This document shows positions 1 through 11,992 of a stretch of DNA of 64,000 bases, in pieces (the stretch's first letter is position 1; the number at the start of each line of letters is the position of its first letter). The notes under the pieces were generated by a model. That model was given only the letters and a program-made list of their open reading frames with translations. It was not told the origin of the DNA and searched no databases. Origin of the DNA: Trichobilharzia regenti (Eukaryota > Platyhelminthes > Trematoda > Strigeidida > Schistosomatidae). Both the position numbers and the translations under genes were made by a program. The DNA lies in NCBI GenBank assembly GCA_944472135.2, contig OX235270.1:83151168-83215167 (forward strand), given 5' to 3'.

Positions 1-520
1 AAACACTACATGACATGTGATGTTTTATTTCGCATTTTGATATAAAAATTTGTGATTTTAATCAATAACACATTCATGCATAAAATGTCAATCAAAATTT
101 CTCCCAGTCTAATAAAACCAATGGGAATTTCTATTATTTTTTTTTATTAAAAGTGTACAATCATTTGGTTAATGATGGCTAGCAGTGAGGTCGAAGATGC
201 TCGTTTCGTCCTACTTGGGACTTATCATCTGGATTCGTTTGAGCTGTAATAAGTGAACTTGTTCTTACTGGGAACTGAACTCGCCGGCCAAAGTGTTACC
301 CACTAAGTGATTGAGTCTTGTTATCTGATATCGGGATTAATTGATTTCAGTGGACCAAAATGTGGAAATGAAACATACGCCATGAATTCTACTGTGCTGA
401 CCACCACTAATAAAATGGCATCGAGTTAACCTCGTTGTATTGTCAAAGTGTCTGTACTAAGAGCTAACATATCAACAGAAATTGAACATATCGGTCTAGT
501 AAGATGAATAAACAGGAATG
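1..520. other. no gene seen; one hammerhead relic
   Basis: AT-rich sequence with a T homopolymer near 137-147. Apart from the minus-strand hammerhead-like relic at 195-234, I see nothing assignable. Confidence 0.5.
195..234 (-). ncRNA. degenerate Sm-alpha-type hammerhead ribozyme relic
   Basis: The minus strand reads ATCCAG, then ATGATAA where CTGATGA is expected, then a clean helix II (GTCCC/AAGT/AGGAC), then GAAAC and a helix III-like segment. Two core substitutions and loss of the 3' half of helix I suggest it is inactive. Confidence 0.5.
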
Positions 521-544
521 CAGGTATATATATATATATATAAT
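521..544. repeat. short TA microsatellite
   Basis: TA dinucleotide run abutting the 3' tail of the next RTE fragment. Confidence 0.8.
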
Positions 545-812
545 TATTATTGTTCCTTGGGTTCCTAGTGGAACATAGAGTTTCAACTGCATGTCTCCAC
601 TTGCTTCTGTCTTTTGCTGTACTTTTCACCTGCATTCATGTTAGTCCATACTGTTTCATCTCCTCTTCACACGATCTCCTCCATGTCACCCTTAGATGTC
701 CCACTCGCCGCTTCCCTTTCGGGTTCCACTCGAGGGCCTGACGTGCGATGTCACCAACCAGCCTCCTCAGCGAGTGTCCAATCTGTCTCCACTTTCTCCT
801 GCATATGTCATA
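541..812 (-). mobile_element. RTE-type LINE, 3'-end fragment
   Basis: Begins with a TTATTATT tail, followed by the conserved RTE end that recurs across the window (complement of CCCTATGTTCCACTAGGAA) and the last part of the reverse-transcriptase ORF. 5' truncated near 812. Confidence 0.75.
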
Positions 813-813
813 T

Positions 814-996
814 CAGAGTTATTAAGATTTAGTCATAAGGCCTGAGTATTATGAGATGAGACTGAATACCATTCAATATGTAGGTTGGAAATACATGGCG
901 ACAAAACCTCCCCAACGGGGATATACTGGTCAACCGGTTCTCCCCTAATTGATGCAGTATTATGTATATATATCTGTGCATTAACCTCGCCTAGAC

Positions 997-1036
<40 letters not shown>

Positions 1037-1162
1037 CTGCATCAATTAGGGGAGAACCGGTTGGGGAGGTTTTGTCGCCATGTATTTCCAACCTACATAT
1101 TGAATGGCATTCAGTCTCATCTCATAATACTCAGGCCTTATGACTAAATCTTAATAACTCTG
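814..1162. repeat. long inverted repeat (near-perfect palindrome) with TA-rich centre
   Basis: Arms 814-958 and 1036-1162 are reverse complements, apart from an 18-base insertion in the left arm near 917-934 and isolated changes. The spacer ends in (AT)18 at 1000-1035. It could extrude as a hairpin of about 127 bp. Confidence 0.85.
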
Positions 1163-1635
1163 GGCGCACACCCTGATATGACATTGTCGAAGTCAACTGC
1201 AACAATTGTCCTGTCGACTATAGTTATCGGTTTGTTGTCAGTTAGTAAATACGTCTATCCTAGATCGTTCTAACTAGTTGTATCTTTTTATAGACTTTTC
1301 GACTATATAACCTGACATTAAAGCTCAATATAATTAATGTTACGTGAAATCCAAATTACTTAGATGGACTGTTAAATTATTAGGGAAATCGGTCGATTCC
1401 GGCGTAGTTTTCTTCTCATTATATAACATCAGTATTTCTCCATTAGCTTATTTATATATATATATATATAAGCTAACTTAGTGTTATTGTCTCTTACGTT
1501 AATTCGGAATATAATAATCCTTCCATCATATCACATAGTACCGAAGACTGGAAAGCCTGTCTGATTGTTGTTATTAGAGATGGTTAGAGGAAATCGATCG
1601 GAAGCCCTGCCCGACCGTTGCGGATATGCACATAC
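1163..1635. other. no gene seen; TA tract and SINE tail fragment
   Basis: Contains (TA)n at 1452-1470 and, at about 1573-1612, a short piece of the family-2 tRNA-like SINE (GGAGGCAATCGGTAGGAAGC-like). Otherwise unassigned. Confidence 0.5.
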
Positions 1636-3035
1636 GACTACTGCAAAGGGCTGTGAAAGAAGAAAAGGTACTTACTGATTAGAGTAAAGATTATCTTGTC
1701 AAACTATCAAAGAAGGGTGACTTAAGCCTACGCAAGAACTGGCATAGAATCATACTGCTATCCACATGAGGCAGAATACTAGGCCACATCATCCTAGAGG
1801 GACTGAAATATGCTATGAATCCAAAACTCTGCCTGGAACAGGCTGGATTTGGGAAAACCAAATCCTATGCTGACCAAACTGCAATTCATCATCGAATACA
1901 CCATAAAATGACAGTCAAAACTCTACTTCAACTTCATCGATGTTGAAAAAGCCTTCCACAGCATTGACCGTGTAATAATTTGGAAACTACTTCAGCATTA
2001 TCGGGTGCAGGGCCTACAGCTTTATAAACTTCATCCAACCGCTGTATGATGATGTCACATGCCAAGTGATCCACAACGGAATACTCAGCGAAGTTTGTGA
2101 AGTGAATAAAGGAGTAAGACATGGTTGGTTAATATCACCGATGACTCCTGAATTTAGTGGACTTGATAACTCAACCAACTGTGGACAGCCAGAAGATGGG
2201 TGTACGCTGGATGGACAAAAATGCACAGCGAGTTCTGGACTTCACGGATTACTTATATCCCATGTCTCATAAACTCGAAAGCCGACTAGTTGGAAGATTA
2301 GTCAGAAAAAGCAGGACATTATGTGAACATACAGATGACAGAGATGATAAAGACAACTCACCAAAAACAACAACAACAACAAGCACCAATCACTATCTCA
2401 ACTAGAGAAACTTGAAAGAGGTCATTTCTTCGACTTATCTAGGAAGCATCCTTCAACCATGGGCTGTCAGTATGGTTGGATGAGAATGTCAAAACCAGAC
2501 AGAATCAGTAAGGCAAAACAGACGAAATTCATCACTCTGAAGTCAATTTGGAAATTTCCTGCACTCACCACACCTTGGGTCATAAAAATTGACACGCATG
2601 TCACTAAGGTCATTTTTAACTGGCTGCTGCAGACTTTTCCCAACAGATACCTTCGCTAGCTCCACAATGAAGATAAGATGCCCAACCACAAAGAATTCAA
2701 AACAAGAAAGTCTGAGAACAAACCACTCAAGAATCTATAGCTCAACATATATGTAGGAGAAAATGGAAATGGATGGGACTCATGTTGAGGAGACTGTGGG
2801 TTGACATCGTACGGTAGTCGGGTCATCACTCGAGTAGAATTGGAGTGTGAAACGCCGAATTGTTTGTGGGTGTGAGGCTGACATGGAGGAGACCATGTGA
2901 GGAGGAGATGAAATTCTATATGTAATCATATAATCAGCTAAAGAAGACCACATGGAGTAGGAAAACGTGGAGATGTGCTTTTGTAACCCTATGTCCCAAT
3001 GGGAATCCAAGGGAGCAATAATAATAATAATAATG
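1636..3035 (+). mobile_element. RTE-type LINE, degenerate reverse transcriptase and 3' end
   Basis: Translation in shifting frames shows RT landmarks of the RTE/SR2 type: a KNWHRIILLS block near 1730, a degenerate EKAFxSIDR block near 1945-1965, and FTDY where FADD is expected near 2240. The C-terminal cysteine-rich region and a tail of AATAATAAT at 3012-3034 follow. Many frameshifts and stops; not coding. Confidence 0.8.
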
Positions 3036-3551
3036 ACAGCATAAATAGTAATAATGTCAGTGATAATAGAGGTTTAGAATGTGGTTCAGTGGTTCACTGA
3101 AACAAACTAATCAGTATCTAACGTTGAAAGTATCTGAGATAGCCATAGACCGGTAAATTTCTGTTTTGATCTAATGTTTGTGAATAAGTGAGGTTGCCTT
3201 GATTGAATGCTGAAATGCCACTGAACACTGAAACTTTCTCCTTTTTTTTTTATCTTAAAATATAATTATGCACGTGTTGATGCAATGGATTGTATTTGAA
3301 TTGTAAGTGATAGACTGACTGGCAGACAAATATTATCTATCTGAATGTTAGACAAACATTAAGGTATAACAATAACACCGGGAAGAACTTAAATTTTCTG
3401 TTGATAAGGGAACAACATCTTGTTCACTGAATTTTTAGTCGTATATACTTGATCATCATCCATTAAACTTAAAAGAAATATTCTTGAACACTTGTTATCT
3501 GTAATCCTTCTACCTAATAACAAAACACTATATGTTACCTAGTCATCATGC

Positions 3552-3606
<55 letters not shown>

Positions 3607-4374
3607 TATCTACGTGTATACATCACCAAATCTGGTTACTATGCTTGTATTTCTTGCTGAGAATTGTTATCTAACGCTTCACTTTTCATCCTCCGTATTT
3701 ATTAGGTCAATTAACATGTGAAGAAACTATCATCCCTCTATGTGAACTTTTGAAAAGAATAAGATGCCACGGTGGAAGTGAGAGAGAGAGAGAGACACTG
3801 AAAAAAGGCTTGTAAAATGATATAATCACTTCGATACACAGTAGAATCTTTGATTAGGTTCAAATTATTACATGTTTTTCTCCCCGTTGTTATTAGTGGT
3901 GATAGTGAAAAACATGTAAGGGAGAAATCTTTAAACGATACCTTTTTCCCAATGAAAACATTGATTTCTTTTTGAAATTACATTGATTCTATTCTAAATA
4001 AACTGCTTAAAATTCATCTTTTTTTTACCCCCAAAACATATTTTCACTTGTTCGGTTTGTAAGGCGTTAACTGATTTCATCGTAAATTTTTTGTTGCAAA
4101 TTTATGTAACTTTGAGGAACTATGCAAAACTGGATTTTGGGGAGGGGGGAAAGGTTGAGAGGTGAAATAGAACAAGTAACAGTTGTCCACTGTGTTAATG
4201 CAATTTGAACTCAGTAATATGCATAGCTAACGAGGGAATTTAACTAGAGCTGGAATCATTGACGCTGATCCAGTAACCTAGAAAAATGTCAGGCCATTAT
4301 GACACATCCGGCTGCAAGTGAACACGCATTAGAGACGGGGTAACAGTATTAAGATATGATATAGTTGGTATTAG
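3036..4374. other. no gene seen
   Basis: AT-rich, with a CA microsatellite (3554-3603), a short GA run (3780-3795) and homopolymers near 3241 and 4020. No ORF or repeat family recognised. Confidence 0.5.
3554..3603. repeat. (CA)n microsatellite
   Basis: Uninterrupted CA dinucleotide tract of about 50 bases. Confidence 0.95.
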
Positions 4375-4535
4375 ACGGTTTGAGTTAATCGACAGGAAGC
4401 CTTCAACCTAGGGTGAGCTAGGCGTATATGAACCCTTGAAGAAACTCATATCCATTCTAAGATTCGAACCCGCATCACCTGGTGCTGCAGTCAGAGACGT
4501 TACCACTGGGCTATTCGGGTTAGTAACTGACCTCT
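4375..4535 (-). mobile_element. tRNA-like SINE, family 2
   Basis: The minus strand has an A-box-like CCAGTGGTAACGTC and a B-box-like GGGTTCGAATC, followed by the body shared with the copies at 4690, 27120, 29690 and 57580. Confidence 0.65.
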
Positions 4536-4599
4536 TGTAGGACTGTATTGGATATTTTTGATTGGACACTATTTATTACCTAGTACGATATCTGTAGTT

Positions 4600-4880
4600 C
4601 TATCTTTGGTGCAGACTGAATTCTGTTAATCAAGTTTGCAATGTGACCAGCACTCTAGGTGGCTCGCCTTCACGGTGCACTTTGAATTGTTGATATTAGA
4701 TGGTTGGAGGCGATCGGTAGAAAACCCTGGACCTAAGTTTTGTGCTAGTTAACACTCATCAGCAAAGCGTATCTGCAAACTTGAAGGAACTCATGTCGCT
4801 TGTGAGATTTGAACCCGCGTCACTCAGTACCGACTGCAGTCATAGACGTTACCACTGACCTATTCAGGCTCGCGGTGCTA
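4600..4880 (-). mobile_element. tRNA-like SINE, family 2 (longer copy)
   Basis: Head at about 4870 on the minus strand (GTCAGTGGTAACGTC, then CGGGTTCAAATC), body with the CCTGGACCTAAG segment, and the distal part with CTCGCCTTCACGGTGCAC down to about 4600. A further distal-part copy in the opposite orientation seems to run 4865-4985. Confidence 0.65.
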
Positions 4881-4985
4881 GGCAGCATTACAAACCTCAC
4901 TATTAGAATTCAGTCTACAGCATAGATAGGACTAGACGCATTACACTAGTTACTGACTAGTGTTCAATCAAAAATAACATAGTTG

Positions 4986-5650
4986 TGTGTTGTACCCAAC
5001 AGACTTATCCACTGTGGAATTGTGCCCAGTGTTCCCTAGCTTACAGTTCTTCTGACGTAGTTTTGTAATGAATTCTATCTTAAAAGATATACTTTTCAAT
5101 TAGGGCTAGATGTTACTTGGCTCGAGTCGGTGAATTATGCGCTCTGAAATGATATTCGTTGTTTAAAACATGTCTCTCATTGCTCAGTGCTGTGGTGGAT
5201 AATGCTTTATCGTCTACATCGGGGATATTAGGTTCGAGTCTCAATGAAAACGCCATCATTCACTTATGTGGGGGGTCCCACTTAGGATAAATTATGAATT
5301 ATGGATCTCACTACCAAACTTTTAAAAGCACGTTAGTCTCAAGACAACATCGAAGCACGCGTAGTTAACAGAGATCGATCGTTTCGCGCTAACGAAAAGT
5401 CTTATTTTTATGTAATGTATAATTATGGGAATGAATCTTGTCTTATTTTCGAATGTCTATCCACTATTTGTTAGTGGCTTACTTCAAGATGCATTTCTTG
5501 CAACTGTAATAAGAAACGGGGGTTCATAGCAGTTGATTTTGAAGTGATGTTAGTACTTCACGAATTAGTTAAATTCTGAATGTTAAATATACTGGTTTCA
5601 TAAACTGAAATTCTAATTTCCAGTCCCGGTTGGTGGGTGTGATGAACTGT
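4986..5650. other. Sm-alpha-like relic within otherwise unassigned DNA
   Basis: At 5175-5330 (plus) a decayed tRNA-headed element can be followed: GTGGTGGATAATGC, then AGGTTCGAGTC, then a piece resembling the GGATTCCACT tail of Sm-alpha. The hammerhead core is lost. The rest is unassigned. Confidence 0.4.
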
Positions 5651-5780
5651 ACTGGATAGCTGTTTCGTTCTATTTTCAGATTCATGAGCAGTACACATCC
5701 ATGGCCTCAACAGGGATCACACCTAGGGCCTTCAGGTTATGAAGGCTATCGCCTTGACAATTTAGTCATTTTGGGAGTAG
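5650..5780 (-). mobile_element. decayed hammerhead-family SINE head
   Basis: The minus strand keeps the order tRNA-like A box, GGTCC/CTTCAGG-type segment and B box seen in better copies, without a clear hammerhead segment. Confidence 0.4.
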
Positions 5781-6759
5781 TGGTAGGAGGGGAATTTAGT
5801 GACCCATGAATTTTAACTCTCATTAGTTCGTGATTTTAGCAACGATCGCCAGTCAATATCATAGGCGAGTATTTGTCCACACACACACACACATTGCACT
5901 GGCAATCTTCTGCAGTTACAATGATTAGTACAAATTTTTGATGAGGGGGGAGGGAGGGACTGTTTATACACCACTTCAATTTGAAATTCAGTGAATTGTT
6001 CAAGTAATCAAACAATTTTTTTTGTTTCTGTAAAAATTAAAGACATTTTAATTGTTTAAGTAAATAATATTTGGAATTATGTTACTAATATTCGTAGTCA
6101 TATCATTTACAATAAGTTTACTTTTATACATACAAATTAAATCATTTTCTATTTCATTGAAACCAGGAGAAATAATCGGCGGGAATGATGAAAGTCACCT
6201 CCTGTGTGTTTCACTCGACACACACACACACGCACACGCATACACACACGTAGACAAACAAGTAGGCTAAATGACGAAATTGAAATTGAGGAAATGTTTA
6301 AGCACTGATTGTACACAGAAATGAAATGGGTACGTTTGAAATGTGAACAGCAGAAATATTTTGAAGTATTGAGGAGAACAAATAAAATATTGGTTTCATA
6401 TTTCTAGAATAAATAGAACAATATGTCGAATCAAAAAAAAAATAAATAAAAAAGCAACTAAGAAATCGGGAAGATTTTTTAAAGTTTTATTTGTTTTCGT
6501 TAAGCGTTAACTTCTCAAATGTTTCTGATCTAGAGAAGTCATTATCAGGATTCGGTGATACTTTTTAAGGTGGATTTTAATCGGAAACAGTATCAGTTAG
6601 AGAATCATTGGAAGCTATGGAGTATTGCATAGCTTTTATATTTTGGTGACTACAAATCCTGCCTTCGATCCCCTCCCCCCCCCCCACACACACACCTAAT
6701 CAAACCAAATATGAGGAAAGATACATAGATATCAAGTCATTTTGCAGTGAATAATGCAA
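5781..6759. other. no gene seen
   Basis: Short CA runs (5879-5893, 6218-6250), G-rich and A-rich tracts and a C/CA tract near 6672-6695. No ORF, repeat family or RNA gene recognised. Confidence 0.5.
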
Positions 6760-7000
6760 TGTCGTAAACTGGCAGAAGTTAGAATTCATGGGCTGGCCGT
6801 TGGATCGGGTCCCAGTGGCTTAATGGTATACGAGCTGGCTCGCCTTGTAACCAGAAGGTCCTGGGTTCGAACCTCGGTGGGCGCGTACTGATGAAGAGTC
6901 CCAAACTAGGACGAAACAGTTGTCCAGTACTCCCAGCTGGTTTTCTAATGGTTCTCTAACCAATGTCAGCTCATGATGACATTTCTCGTGGCTGGGAGTG
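6760..7000 (+). mobile_element. tRNA-headed SINE with hammerhead segment (family 1), well preserved
   Basis: A box in CAGTGGCTTAATGGTATACG, B box in GGGTTCGAACC, then the hammerhead-like segment 6885-6930, then a tail with GGTTCTCTAACCAATGTCAG and CTCATGATGA. The leader GGCAGAAGTTAGAATTC upstream is shared with other full copies. Confidence 0.8.
6885..6930 (+). ncRNA. hammerhead-like segment in SINE
   Basis: Helix I is GTACTG / CAGTAC. The core reads ATGAAGA (C3 replaced by A), helix II GTCC / GGAC, then GAAAC, a very short helix III ACAGTTGT, and the cleavage-site triplet GTC. C3 pairs with G8 in active ribozymes, so this copy is probably inactive. Confidence 0.6.
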
Positions 7001-7264
7001 AAAGTGGTTGAATAGTTACCAAATAGATTCGTGTAACTGTGATTTTACACCTTAATTTTGGTATTCATACAAGTTATTGACAAAATCTCTAATGTAATTA
7101 AATAAATAACAATCTCCACTGGGTCACATAAAAGAAAAGACGTCCAGGGAAGTGTTACTCTTCTCAGCGATACTATTCGCAAACTGTACAATAGCATATA
7201 TATACCCTATGTATTATTAATGCAAGTATAAAACTTGGGCACTATGGTAGAGTATAACTCGGTT
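7001..7264. other. no gene seen
   Basis: AT-rich sequence between a SINE and PLE termini; nothing recognised. Confidence 0.4.
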
Positions 7265-7764
7265 ATAAATAAGATTTTATTCTGATAAATCACACACAGT
7301 GTTGTACAGCAGTATTAACTGATGGCGTTTCGAGCACAAACTATTGCTATTTTGACTTTGTCCCACTCAATGCAAATACCAGAGATATGGAAGATATTAT
7401 TACCACCAGTCAGTTAAATCACGGGAGGATAATAAATAATCTCAAAATTCTATTTCAATTCACGTACATCACAACATTCTAACAAGTTACTTATTATGAC
7501 TATAAAAACACTCGTCTTATTTCCATCTGATTGTATTTGATCAACAACACTCATATTATTATTTCTGAATGTACATTATCCTATATTGATTTTTATTCAA
7601 ATATCTAGTCAATTCCACACATGTATATAAATGAAGCAAGAAAGTTGTGTGAGTGAGGGACTTGATATGATTATGAGTGGCAATAGTTTGTGCTCGAAAC
7701 ATGGTCATCAGTTAATATTACTGTGTAACACTGTGTGATTTATCGAAATAAAATCTTATCTATA
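7265..7764. repeat. inverted terminal pieces of a Penelope-like element
   Basis: Arms 7265-7346 and 7680-7764 are near reverse complements. They share the GTTTCGAGCACAAACTATTG segment and resemble PLE ends at 33000-33090 and 62110-62200. The spacer between the arms is unassigned. Confidence 0.6.
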
Positions 7765-7809
7765 ATGCAGCACATATACCCACCATTTACTATCCAAACT
7801 TGTCATCGA

Positions 7810-8060
7810 ACACATACTCTCATAGTTTAATAAAGGAGAAAAAAAGATCCCCACACGACAACTCTATCCTTGAACACCTGATCGAATCTGGACACCAGGT
7901 TAACCCAGAAACCAACTTCAAATTCATCTATAGAATACTAAGAATATTGCTATGAATCAGACTTCTTCAAACCACACAGAAGCAATGACAATCCACGTTT
8001 TATATCCCGAACTCTGTAAACAGAAGTTTGTTCAGTCAGTAAATCTACAATGGATCTGAT
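7810..8060 (+). mobile_element. Penelope-like element, C-terminal (GIY-YIG side) relic
   Basis: Translation gives SILEHLIESGHQVNPETNFK followed by an RILR block, matching the region after the GIY-YIG motif in the PLE at 14.6 kb (SIFDHLVQTGHKATTKESYS). Stops interrupt it. Confidence 0.6.
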
Positions 8061-8200
8061 CTGTATCAATACGGGATTATTATTTTTTTCCCTCATCCCC
8101 CTATTAAACTTCTACGCCTAATAACCGCTATTTTTAACTTGACTACCGTTCAATTTCAATTTATTTTAGTTTCCACTCCATAAACGCCTGTTATATTATG

Positions 8201-8201
<1 letters not shown>

Positions 8202-8240
<39 letters not shown>
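8202..8240. repeat. (TA)n microsatellite
   Basis: Pure TA run of about 39 bases. Confidence 0.95.
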
Positions 8241-8242
<2 letters not shown>

Positions 8243-8394
8243 TCTTTTGCAATTAATAAGGTGTATTTTTAGCATGGTTAAAAAATTTAATCAGCACTTG
8301 CGTGATAAAGAAATATACTAACCTTAAGTTGTGTTATTCGTTTGTGTAGAATAACAAGAAATCTAATTGTCAATTAACCCGAACAAAACAGTGG

Positions 8395-8560
8395 TTCCTG
8401 AAAGGGTCTCCGATGGAGAAAATCGAGTAGACTATGTGAGGAGATGACAAGTTATGGTCAGTTATGAAGTCAGGTTAAAAAAAACTCGAGTGAAGAGAGT
8501 GAAACAGAGGTGGGCTGCTACTTCTGTTGCTCCACTGGGAACCCAGGGGATGTTTATTAA
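8395..8560 (+). mobile_element. RTE-type LINE, diverged 3' end
   Basis: Plus-strand match to the RTE C-terminal region, ending in the GTTGCTCCACTGGGAACCCA-type terminus and a TTATTAATAA tail. Confidence 0.6.
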
Positions 8561-8576
8561 TAAATATGGATACGAT

Positions 8577-8825
8577 TACATTATTTTTTCCCTTGAGTTC
8601 TGAGTGGAATGCATCTGTGTGCCACCTTCTTCTCGGTAATTATCTTCACAGTTGGTTTCACAATTTCCTATAAGCTTTCACCTCCTCTTCACATGGCCTT
8701 CTCCACGTCACCTTCGGACAACCATTCAGGTTTCACTCAAGTGATGGTCTAGAGTAGAGTGTCACTCAGCGGCTTCCTCAGCGTGGGTGTTCAGTCTGTT
8801 TCCACCAGTATATTTGTTGGCCAAT
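8577..8825 (-). mobile_element. RTE-type LINE, 3' end, tail-to-tail with the preceding copy
   Basis: Starts at the ATTATTTTTTCCC tail and continues into the RTE C-terminal region on the minus strand. 5' truncated at about 8825. Confidence 0.65.
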
Positions 8826-8859
8826 ATGTTCCAAATTTTTTTTGACCATTTAGCCTAGT

Positions 8860-8970
8860 CTACTAGCTTGTGCTAAGCACCAATAAAGAGGGGAGTTTGG
8901 GCATGCGCTTAGCGACCCTACTCCGGAAAACCAATCGAATCGCTACAGGAACTTCAAGTCACAGAAAAAA
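8860..8970 (+). mobile_element. RTE 5' leader-type fragment
   Basis: GGGCATGCGCTTAGCGACCC, then CGCTACAGGAACTTCAAGTC, matches the leader upstream of the RTE endonuclease at 35.2 kb and segments at 19.1, 36.3, 50.3 and 62.4 kb. Confidence 0.55.
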
Positions 8971-9159
8971 AATTATACAATGAAATTGATTCAGAAACTG
9001 GATTTTATTCTTAAGACTTACTAACCCATTGTCAGTATGAATACAATGAAAATAAGCCTCTGAAGTCCTCTTATGATTATTATTTTTATAAATTAAAATA
9101 AAGATATGATTATAAATATATTAAAGTGTTGTTTGCAGGAATATGATTGCTCTCAGGAT

Positions 9160-9545
9160 TTCATCATGAACTGATATCGGTTACAGGACCAGTGCCAAAC
9201 ATGAAAGTACTGAACAGCTCTTTCGTCCTAGCTTGGGACTCTTCGGTAGTGTACACCCACCGGGACTCGAAACTAGGGCCTTCTGGATACTAGGAGAGCT
9301 GGTAGACCATTAAGCCACTGGGACCCGATCCAATGATCCATGAATCCCAACTTCTGCCAATTCATTACCTAGCTCGACCATTTCGCAATGTCTTCTTCAA
9401 TTAGTTACTGCCTCACCTTCAACCTGCTGTATCCTACTAGTCACGGCTTCCCACTAGAACCCCAGGTAACTGCCTGAATAAGGCCAGTCGCTAATGAGGA
9501 TCATATCAATTTTCATCTATTGATTTTTATAGCGATTTTGTTTAA
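9160..9545 (-). mobile_element. hammerhead-family SINE (family 1), long copy
   Basis: The minus strand shows the distal leader (GCAGTTACCTGGGGTTC), GCAGAAGTTGGGATTC, the A and B boxes (CCCAGTGGCTTAATGG; GTTTCGAGTCC), and a hammerhead segment near 9205-9260 with a degenerate core. The tail lies near 9160. Confidence 0.7.
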
Positions 9546-9549
9546 TTGG

Positions 9550-9660
9550 TCAGTGGATTTCATAATGAGCTGATATCAGTAAGAGAACCAGTGGAAAATC
9601 TGCAGGGAGTACTGGACAATCGTTAAGTCCTAGTTTGGGACTCTTCATCAGTACACAGTA
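9550..9660 (-). mobile_element. hammerhead-family SINE, 3' half only
   Basis: The minus strand begins at GTACTGATGAAGAGTCCC and runs through CCAGTACTCCC to the TATCAGCTCATTATGAAATC tail. The tRNA head is missing. Confidence 0.65.
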
Positions 9661-10226
9661 GAAAAATTACCATTAACTTGTTTTCAGTCTATTGACCAAT
9701 CCAGCAGTAAATAGTTTGACATTCATTAGCTGTGATGATTGCAATCGACCTGATGATGATCTGATTAATAGATGCTTTTTTCATCGAAGCTCCTGAAAAG
9801 TGGTATTGCAGTAGTAATTCTAAGACTAGTTGTTCGAATCCTGCCATCAACTAGATGTTCACCATGCTCCTAATAGTTACCAGTTAAACTAAACTTACTA
9901 GGCACCTTCGGTTGTGTTCACCTCAACCCCCTCCGGCACTTTATCTTTAGTTTTAGACACTTCATGCGTATATGCAAAAAACTGTGTACACTTAATTCAT
10001 AGTAACTGAAATATTCTGACTTCAGAATTCCTGAAGTTTTCTCTATATATGGTGAATATCGTTCCTTATAGACAATCGTATTTCGTAAATTAATATAATA
10101 ATAATAATCGTTTGCTTTATTCCAAAATAGTACGTGTGATACATTGTGGAATTCTCAGTATCTGGTGTAATATTGCACGCAGTTTACTCAACAACAGCAA
10201 AAACAAAAAAAAGTAGTGTGGGGTAT
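9661..10226. other. no gene seen
   Basis: AT-rich sequence including a short ATA run near 10090; no recognised element. Confidence 0.45.
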
Positions 10227-10645
10227 TTATTATTATTATTATATCCTTTAATTCCTAGAGGAAAATAGGGCTTCAGCTGCGCGTTTCTATTGCCTTCGGT
10301 TTTCTGCCAACTTTTTCACCCCGCTCCAAGTCTGCCCAGATGCTTTCATCTCCTCTTCACATGACCTCCTCCAAGTCACCCTTGCACTGACGACCAACTC
10401 CCCGCTTCCCTTTCGGGTTCCACTCGAACAATGGCTTGTCTAGTGATGTCACTTGATGGTTTCCTCAGAGTATGGCCAATCCATCTCCATTTCTTCCTGC
10501 CTATTTGTTTCACAATCGATTCCTGCTTGATTCGCTCCCAGAGATCCCTGTTGCTGGTCTTTTCTGACCGGCCATCTGATCTTGAGCCAAGTATTGAGTG
10601 AAGACAGCTGTTAATGAAGGTCTGAAGTTTGTTTGAGATTATAGG
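10227..10645 (-). mobile_element. RTE-type LINE, 5'-truncated 3' end
   Basis: TTATTATTATTATATCC tail, then the complement of the RTE terminus, then the RT C-terminal region (WNPKGKR- and INSCLRSI-type blocks) to a truncation point near 10645. Confidence 0.8.
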
Positions 10646-10829
10646 TTACCAGAATTGACAATACCAGCTTTTAAGTATTAGCAGTGTCAGTAGAGGTGAA
10701 CTCGTACAAAAAGTATAAAATGACGATAATCATGTTGCTAACTAAAATTATAAGGTAACCGAAGTAGTGTCAACACAAATTACAAATAGAAGAAGATAAA
10801 AGAGCCGTTTATTTTTGGTAATTACATAG

Positions 10830-11640
10830 CAAGTTGTAAGTTACATGCTTAATACTATCCCTATCACAAAGAACGCAGGCTGGCCACATATGGTATCGTT
10901 GAGTACTTGTACTTGGTTATTCTAGCATATAACCTTTTATGATGATTTCTAGCCCTATGTGATTGGGGGCAAGCCGGGGAGAGATGTAAATAGAGATGGT
11001 GTTGAGAGTCAGTCACTATGGATTTAAACCATTCTTCACATGATTTCGGTTGTCTGTCGACTACAATAGTAATGAGGTGACTTAGTTGCAACACTACTTG
11101 TCTTACTGACGACCTTTATTACCCTGCTCAGTATGAAATAGTCCTTTTTGAGTAGCCCAGGAGAGACTAAGCTGGATTGGGGAGGGGGGTTAGTGAAGTA
11201 AAACAGGCAAGAGTTAACAAATTCTGTAGCTGGAGGTTGAGTGATTCCTGGTTATCTTAACTTCTTAGTGTAATAGGTTAAATGGGACATTTTTCATAGA
11301 AATCAGCAAGAGATATGGGATGGCTGACTAAGAAAAGTTACAGAATAGAACTATTCCAAGATATTTTATGCTTAAATTAGTTTCTTTCTGTTTCACTACC
11401 TTTTATGCTACAAGCAGCGCATTGTGGACGAACAAGTTCGTGTAGATCGCGTGAATTCCTGAAGGGGAAACTAACTGTCTGACGTTTAGAGGAATTCAAG
11501 GCAAGACCATTTAGCTTGAACCGCTGGCTTATATCCGACAAAAAGCTATTAAGTTTGGAACAGTCAGACTGGGACGCGACTGGCAACCAGACTGTCAGAT
11601 CATCAGCATATTTAACAAAGTTGATCCAAGAAGAAAGGAA
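10830..11640 (-). mobile_element. non-LTR LINE reverse-transcriptase relic (CR1/Jockey-like, distinct from RTE)
   Basis: The minus strand encodes NFVKYADDLTVWLPVASQS around 11625-11570, with the YADD catalytic motif, followed by FLSDISQRFKLNGLALNSSK, a typical post-YADD LINE RT segment. After stops, a C-terminal tail (SIVTDSQHHLYLHLSPACP) runs to about 10870. Clade assignment is uncertain; the sequence differs from the RTE copies nearby. Confidence 0.65.
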
Positions 11641-11992
11641 AAAGAAGAAGACAGAGAACAGTACCTTGGGATTTTAGTAAGCAAGGCAGAGGAAAATTTT
11701 CAGTAATTGAAAGAATTCAATAGTTACAGTATGATAATACGAATTATCAAAGTATTCACACACGAAACTGACACACACATACAGACACATTCTCGGACTA
11801 AGTACATTTTGATCGTGTAAAAACAATTCTCACGAAAGAATACGATTTTAGCAACAAAATCCATACTTATCGTTTAAATTTAAAATGTTTACAAAGTATT
11901 TGAACATTTGCTGCCTAATCTTTGAAAGACAATGGAAAACATGTTAAATGTTTTTCACAAATTTTGGTTTCCCAAGGATTATGGTCAAATTC
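11641..11992. other. no gene seen
   Basis: A-rich and purine-rich stretches; nothing assignable. Confidence 0.4.

Noticed and set aside
3554..3603. Regular repeats as a CRISPR-like array
   Set aside because: Simple dinucleotide repeats without spacers, and the context is a eukaryotic genome.
6835..6880. tRNA-gene-like A and B boxes in this and many other places
   Set aside because: No cloverleaf with acceptor stem could be drawn; the boxes belong to SINE heads repeated with the same flanks.
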